A DNA stretch of 38,131 nucleotides from a virus: IMG/VR virus record IMGVR_UViG_3300027749_000248, positions 1-38,131 of that record, one strand, 5' to 3'. A model generated the notes under the pieces. That model saw only the letters and a list, made by a program, of their open reading frames with translations, did no database searches and was not told where the DNA came from. Made by a program: the position numbers and the translations under genes. Numbering within the stretch: position 1 is the stretch's first letter; every line of letters starts with the position of its first letter. Shown here in pieces: positions 34,464 through 38,131 of the stretch.

Positions 34464-35495
34464 ATGCAGATTAAAGATTTATCACAGCCTATAACTAGTA
34501 AAAAACTAAACGAAAGTTTAGCAAAAAACTTTGGTTATAAATTAAAATTAGAACAATTTTCAGACGTGCAATTAGAAGATGTGCGTAATAGACTTCGCAC
34601 TGAACTAAGCCAAATGGAAATGAACGAAAGCTACGACAGTATTTTAGAAAGCCCTGCTTATCAAAAAACTCGTGCATTATTAGACGTTGTTAACCAAGCG
34701 TTATCAGAACGCGAAATGAACGAATCATACGAGCAAGACGAAGTAACTGGCAAAGTTACCAGTAAAAAAGATTACTCAGGTAGTGCAGATTCTTCTAAAG
34801 CTAAAAAAGATAAAAAACCTAAAAAAGAAGTTAACGAAGCTGCATTAATTGCAACTATTCGTCAACGTGCAGAAGCGGCATCAATTCCAGCAAGTTGGAT
34901 TCAAAGTGCGTTAAATCGTATTCGATTAGGTGAATCGGACAGACAAGAATTAAAAGCAGAATTAAGATTGCGTTACGATCTTAATGAAGCGCAGGCAAGC
35001 TGGTTGCTAGTTGAAGGCGAAGAAACAAAAGCAGAGAATATCATCGCATCAAAAGACATGATTGACCGTATTACAGGTTGGTTAGAAGATGTTGCTGCAA
35101 TGAAATCAGAGCAGCTTTTAGAATTATTAGACTCTATAAGAGAACAACAAGGCAGCGATGTTGCCCAAAAATATCAAGATGCAGTTAAACCTGCATTAGA
35201 AGCAATCTATACAGCATTAGAAACAAGCCGTCAAGGTTTGTCACAAGGGCTTGCAGTTGTTTCAGGCAGAGAAGTCGAAACATTAGGCGCACCAGTAAGC
35301 GGCGCAATGGGCAGTGAAATGGGCAGTGAAATGGACGCAGCTTTAGGAGGTGAATCACCTGCAGGTCCAGAAGGTCCAGGTTTACCAGGTGGTGAAGAAC
35401 TTCCTCCTCCGTCTACTGAAGCGGGTCGTATGAAACGTGAAAGCGTCGAGTATAGCCGTAAATTAGGCATGTTGTTAAGCTCAAAAAAAAAGTAA
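34464..35495 (+). CDS. Virion/prohead-core-like protein, probable frameshift parent
   Basis: 343 residues starting MQIKDLSQPITSKKLNES, with several L-x-E sites (KLNE, ILESP, ALSERE). Two NES repeats (MEMNESYDSI, REMNESYEQ) precede a Lys-rich linker. The middle is helical (DMIDRITGWLEDVAAMKSEQ); the C-terminus is Gly/Pro/Met-rich and ends SRKLGMLLSSKKK. The many cleavage-type sites and helical composition suggest a scaffold or core protein. Nine A residues at 35483-35491 just before TAA form a slippery site for -1 frameshifting into the frame that ends at 35842. Confidence 0.7.
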   Translation: MQIKDLSQPITSKKLNESLAKNFGYKLKLEQFSDVQLEDVRNRLRTELSQMEMNESYDSILESPAYQKTRALLDVVNQALSEREMNESYEQDEVTGKVTSKKDYSGSADSSKAKKDKKPKKEVNEAALIATIRQRAEAASIPASWIQSALNRIRLGESDRQELKAELRLRYDLNEAQASWLLVEGEETKAENIIASKDMIDRITGWLEDVAAMKSEQLLELLDSIREQQGSDVAQKYQDAVKPALEAIYTALETSRQGLSQGLAVVSGREVETLGAPVSGAMGSEMGSEMDAALGGESPAGPEGPGLPGGEELPPPSTEAGRMKRESVEYSRKLGMLLSSKKK

Positions 35496-35534
35496 ATGAA
35501 TCAATCGAGCCTTTAGCGTTAAAGTTAAGGGCTC
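35483..35534 (+). promoter_or_regulatory. Candidate -1 ribosomal frameshift signal
   Basis: A-AAA-AAA and A-AAA-AAG heptamers in a run of nine A (35483-35491), one codon before TAA. It is followed after 15 nt by a 10-pair stem (35507-35516 with 35525-35534, two G-U pairs, 8-nt loop). A_AAA_AAG is the dnaX slip sequence. The spacer is longer than usual. Confidence 0.6.
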
Positions 35535-35842
35535 TTCAATCCGCTGCAAACCATCAACATTCACAAGCACCCTTAACATGGACTGCGATCAATAATATGA
35601 TTGGTCAAGGTGACACTGCTGCACCTTCAATTTCTTACGACGGATTTGCAAAAATTTGGAGAGACGAAGAACAGTTACCCCCAGAACAACAAACATTTCA
35701 TCACTTAGTTGATCGTTTTGACGGAGCCGGATTGGTTATTAAAACTGCAGCAAAAGATCCTACATCAGCAACACAACACAAAGAGCCAGAAGGTCAAGTA
35801 TCTAAAATGGCAAAACATTTCATTCATAAATCAAGAAAATAA
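35492..35842 (+). CDS. C-terminal extension reached by -1 frameshift
   Basis: 116 residues in the -1 frame, starting VNESIEPLALKLRALQSAA and containing YDGFAKIWRDEEQLPPEQQT and FHHLVDRFDGAGLVIKTAAK. It is open from the slip site without a stop, and no ATG, GTG or TTG occurs before 35597. That ATG has no ribosome binding site and would drop a coding-like stretch. VNES echoes the NES motifs of the parent. The alternative is a separate 81-residue gene from 35597, or an assembly indel in the A run. Confidence 0.65.
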   Translation, partial: VNESIEPLALKLRALQSAANHQHSQAPLTWTAINNMIGQGDTAAPSISYDGFAKIWRDEEQLPPEQQTFHHLVDRFDGAGLVIKTAAKDPTSATQHKEPEGQVSKMAKHFIHKSRK

Positions 35843-35871
35843 TTGACATCTGTTAGTATTAATAGTACAAT
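35843..35871 (+). promoter_or_regulatory. Sigma70-type promoter, near-leaderless
   Basis: TTGACA (35843-35848), 17-nt spacer, TACAAT (35866-35871). The ATG at 35880 is 8 nt after the -10 box, leaving a leader of only a few nt. Confidence 0.75.
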
Positions 35872-35879
35872 TAATAACT

Positions 35880-36599
35880 ATGACATTATTAACTAAAAAG
35901 TTTGATTATCAACAAATAAATAGAGAATCTGTAGAGGGCAAGCGATTGTATTCTTGCCCTGACGGTTCCAAAGTGCCATCTGTAACAACAATACTCGAAA
36001 AAACAAAATCAGAAGAATCTAAGGCTGCATTACAAAATTGGCGAAACCGTGTCGGTCACGTACAAGCACAACAGATTACCACAGAGGCAGCTAGTCGAGG
36101 CACTAGGATGCACAAGTATCTAGAAGATTACATCATCTCAGGAGAAGTAAGCACGCCCGGTACTAATCCATATAGTCACCAAAGTCATAAAATGGCTAAA
36201 CACGTTATCGAAAACGGATTAGTCAATGTAAATGAAATTTGGGGAGTAGAAGTTGGTTTGTATCATCCAGAAATTTATGCAGGTACAACTGACTGTGTCG
36301 GGTTACATCAAAACGAAGAGTCAATTTTAGATTTTAAACAATCAAACAAGCCTAAAAAACTCGAATGGGTCGAAGACTACTTCTTACAACTAACTGCATA
36401 CGCATTAGCACACAACGAAATATATAAAACAAACATCCGAAAAGGTGTTGTTCTTATGTGTGTCAAGCCGCCCGAGCTTAGTCCGTGTATATGGGGAGAT
36501 CCGCAGTATCAAGAATTTATCTTAGAGTCAAGAGACTTTGAATACTGGGAAAACAAATGGTGGGATCGAGTTGGAATGTATATCGAACGTTACAGATAA
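35880..36599 (+). CDS. PD-(D/E)XK family nuclease
   Basis: 239 residues. VPSVTTILEKTKSEE, H78 in RGTRMHKYLE, E124 in WGVEVGLYHP, D138 in GTTDCVG and D151-x-K153 in ILDFKQS, then WVEDYFLQLTAYALAHNEIY. This is the order of the Cas4/RecB-like exonuclease core (E, D, D-x-K, Q-x-x-x-Y), without an obvious iron-sulfur cluster. It could recombine or degrade DNA ends. It sits in the late block with its own sigma70-type promoter and no ribosome binding site. Confidence 0.85.
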   Translation: MTLLTKKFDYQQINRESVEGKRLYSCPDGSKVPSVTTILEKTKSEESKAALQNWRNRVGHVQAQQITTEAASRGTRMHKYLEDYIISGEVSTPGTNPYSHQSHKMAKHVIENGLVNVNEIWGVEVGLYHPEIYAGTTDCVGLHQNEESILDFKQSNKPKKLEWVEDYFLQLTAYALAHNEIYKTNIRKGVVLMCVKPPELSPCIWGDPQYQEFILESRDFEYWENKWWDRVGMYIERYR

Positions 36600-36602
36600 A
36601 TA
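36595..36602 (+). promoter_or_regulatory. T4-late-like octamer GATAAATA containing the stop codon
   Basis: GATAAATA whose TAA (36597-36599) is the nuclease stop codon. The next gene begins at 36621, after a CGGAGA ribosome binding site. Confidence 0.6.
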
Positions 36603-36620
36603 TATTAAACGGAGATTTTT

Positions 36621-37178
36621 ATGTTATCAGTATCAAGAATAAATGGCTCAGCAACTAAAGTCGGAACATTATACGACTTAAATGCTAAACTATATTTAAT
36701 TACAGTAAAAATTGCAGGAGGTACTGCAATTGATCTACAAACTGAAGATAGTTACATCAATGCAACTACTCAACTGGCAGACGGTGTGTTAGAAGCTATC
36801 GTAAAAGAAATTAACCCATTGGCTTACTGGTCACCTGCAGACAACTCAGGAAAGATCCATGTAGTTATGGATCAAGCAATCAACGATGCAGATGAATTGC
36901 GTACACGTATACGTCGTGCAGTTGGGTATAGAGTCGTAACTGCAACTACTAACAGTACAACTACATTGGCATACACTTCGGCTCTTGCAACTATGTTAGG
37001 TGCAGTTATAACAGGCCCAGGTATTCCAGCAGGAACAACTGTAGCAACAGTAAACGTTGGTACAAGTCTAATCCTATCGCAAGCAGCGACTACTTCGGTC
37101 ACTGGCGGATCTTTTACTATCGGTTTCGATATTACCGGTACAACTGTTACTGCTGCAAGTTCATTAACTGTAGCTTAA
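36621..37178 (+). CDS. Virion structural protein
   Basis: 185 residues. SRINGSATKVGTLYDLNAKL and AKLYLITVKIAGGTAIDLQT, then a Thr/Ala/Val-rich C-terminus (VTATTNSTTTLAYTSALATM, then GPGIPAGTTVATVNVGTSL). The second half resembles immunoglobulin-like or beta-helical surface domains of virion proteins. Ends with a clear terminator. Confidence 0.65.
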   Translation: MLSVSRINGSATKVGTLYDLNAKLYLITVKIAGGTAIDLQTEDSYINATTQLADGVLEAIVKEINPLAYWSPADNSGKIHVVMDQAINDADELRTRIRRAVGYRVVTATTNSTTTLAYTSALATMLGAVITGPGIPAGTTVATVNVGTSLILSQAATTSVTGGSFTIGFDITGTTVTAASSLTVA

Positions 37179-37183
37179 TCACT

Positions 37184-37213
37184 AAGGCCCTAGCATTTAA
37201 CTAGGGCTTTTTT
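37184..37213 (+). terminator. Intrinsic terminator
   Basis: GCCCTAG (37187-37193) pairs with CTAGGGC (37201-37207), extended by A-T pairs, then six T. It follows the gene ending at 37178. Confidence 0.88.
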
Positions 37214-37226
37214 ATGACTGAATAGT

Positions 37227-37234
37227 CATAAATA
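37227..37234 (+). promoter_or_regulatory. T4-late-like octamer CATAAATA
   Basis: CATAAATA, one mismatch from consensus, 20 nt before the tail gene start, with AAGAGGA as ribosome binding site. Confidence 0.6.
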
Positions 37235-37254
37235 TAGAATAAGAGGATTATTAC

Positions 37255-38131
37255 ATGGCAGTTTACCAAATTTCAAGAATTCAAGTACGTCGCGGCAGGG
37301 CTTACAGCAGTACAGGATTTCCGCAGTTAGCATCCGGAGAGTTAGGATGGGCAATTGATACTCAAGAGTTGTTTATCGGCAATGGTTCTGTTTCTGAAGG
37401 TGCACCTGCTGTTGGCAATACTAAACTTCTTACAACAAAAGATTTAACTACACAAAACTTATTCGATTCTCTCCAATACATTTATAAAGTCGACGATCCG
37501 TCGATCGGAACAGGTGCAAGTAACTCGTCAGTTGTGCGATTATTGCAAGCAAGATTAGACGATCGTGTTAACCTTACTGATTTTGGCGTAGTAGGTGACG
37601 GAGTAGTAGATGATACTATAGCAATCCAACGTGCAATTGATCAATTGTTTTTAAATGTTGTTAGCTCATCGAGTGAGTCTGCAGATGGCGTAAGATCAAG
37701 AATTATACTAGAATTGCCGGCTGGCATTTATAAGATTACAAACACCTTGTATATTCCTAGTTTTGCAACTCTTGTAGGTGCAGGTGCAAACAACACTATA
37801 CTTAGACATTCTGGATCTTCGGCTGTTATTCAATTTATCAACGACACGTCTACAACGACTGTTCGTAGCACAATTACATCAACGTTCTGGGTTAACCAGC
37901 CACGTTACATCACGTTAAAAGGGTTGTCAGTAGAAACTACATCTAATAACCAAAATGGTCTACAATTAGATTGTGTACGAAATAGTGTATTTCAAGATAT
38001 AGAAATCTCCGGAAACTGGGGGCAACTATTTAATGGTGCAAGTAAAGGTATTGCGCTAAACGCAGTATCCGATGCAATTACTTGTAGAGATAACACATTC
38101 GACAATGTTACAGTCAAGGGTTTTAGTTATT
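37255..38131 (+). CDS. Tail protein with pectate-lyase-like fold (3' end outside window)
   Basis: 292 residues visible. The start MAVYQISRIQVRRGRAYSST and QLASGELGWAIDTQELFIGN is the N-terminal module of tail proteins seen in tailspikes and tropism determinants. LTDFGVVGDGVVDDTIAIQR is the hallmark of pectate-lyase/GH28 beta helices, followed by LPAGIYKITNTLYIPSFATL. It probably binds or cuts a host surface polysaccharide. Incomplete, so receptor-binding parts are not visible. Confidence 0.88.
   Translation, partial: MAVYQISRIQVRRGRAYSSTGFPQLASGELGWAIDTQELFIGNGSVSEGAPAVGNTKLLTTKDLTTQNLFDSLQYIYKVDDPSIGTGASNSSVVRLLQARLDDRVNLTDFGVVGDGVVDDTIAIQRAIDQLFLNVVSSSSESADGVRSRIILELPAGIYKITNTLYIPSFATLVGAGANNTILRHSGSSAVIQFINDTSTTTVRSTITSTFWVNQPRYITLKGLSVETTSNNQNGLQLDCVRNSVFQDIEISGNWGQLFNGASKGIALNAVSDAITCRDNTFDNVTVKGFSY

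Noticed and set aside
1-38131. CRISPR arrays, insertion sequences and integrase attachment sites
   Set aside because: No regularly spaced repeats, transposase or integrase genes, or terminal inverted repeats were found.

Overview
The window reads as part of the genome of a large tailed phage with T4-like late gene control, infecting a Gram-negative bacterium. Four things point there. Genes are tightly packed and often share ATGA stop/start junctions. Octamers matching or close to the T4 late promoter TATAAATA stand before virion-type genes. Many proteins in the structural block begin with a short tag that looks like a T4 internal-head-protein targeting and cleavage sequence. The right end holds virion and tail genes, the last being a pectate-lyase-fold tail protein cut by the window edge. 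Lipoproteins with lipoboxes, a heptose-epimerase-like enzyme and a peptidoglycan hydrolase suggest a Gram-negative host; the host itself cannot be named. No hallmark capsid, terminase or polymerase gene lies in the window, so the T4-like label is an inference. The DNA is AT-rich.

Layout. (1) 1-5700, minus strand: an operon of very small DUF1566-like paralogues, two other small genes, then an SGNH hydrolase, a GNAT-like protein and a DUF5591-like protein. A non-coding interval of about 520 bp with its own promoter lies at 170-704. (2) 5776-7526: a degenerate second SGNH protein, a small membrane protein, a methyltransferase-like gene and small unknowns. (3) 7638-11815, plus strand: a nucleotidase, then a run of small paralogues ending in a WF-x-L-x-W motif, a DUF3307-like membrane protein and a hot-dog thioesterase. 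(4) 11857-13158, minus strand: a large unknown protein with a late promoter. (5) 13268-23620, plus strand: small membrane and lipoproteins, one tRNA-Arg(CCU), an SPFH lipoprotein, NADAR, FkbM methyltransferase, a ParB-like/HNH pair and a sugar epimerase. (6) 23649-38131: the late/structural block, into which are inserted a YqgE/AlgH protein, an HNH nuclease, DUF454, a secreted nuclease, a minus-strand 5-aminolevulinate synthase and a PD-(D/E)XK nuclease.

Two promoter classes are readable. Sigma70-type promoters (TTGACA-like, 17-nt spacer, TATAAT-like) precede the small-gene operons and the two intracellular nucleases inside the late block. TATAAATA-like octamers precede virion genes and the tagged genes, including the tagged genes placed far away on the minus strand. 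The most interesting candidates are: the tag shared by a transglycosylase, a zincin, a nucleotidyltransferase, a GNAT-like protein and a DUF5591-like protein, which may form a set of head-packaged, injected effectors; a likely -1 frameshift fusing a virion protein to a C-terminal extension; a phage-borne ALA synthase; the DUF1566 array, whose conserved C-terminal codons double as the next gene's ribosome binding site; and several probable leaderless mRNAs.
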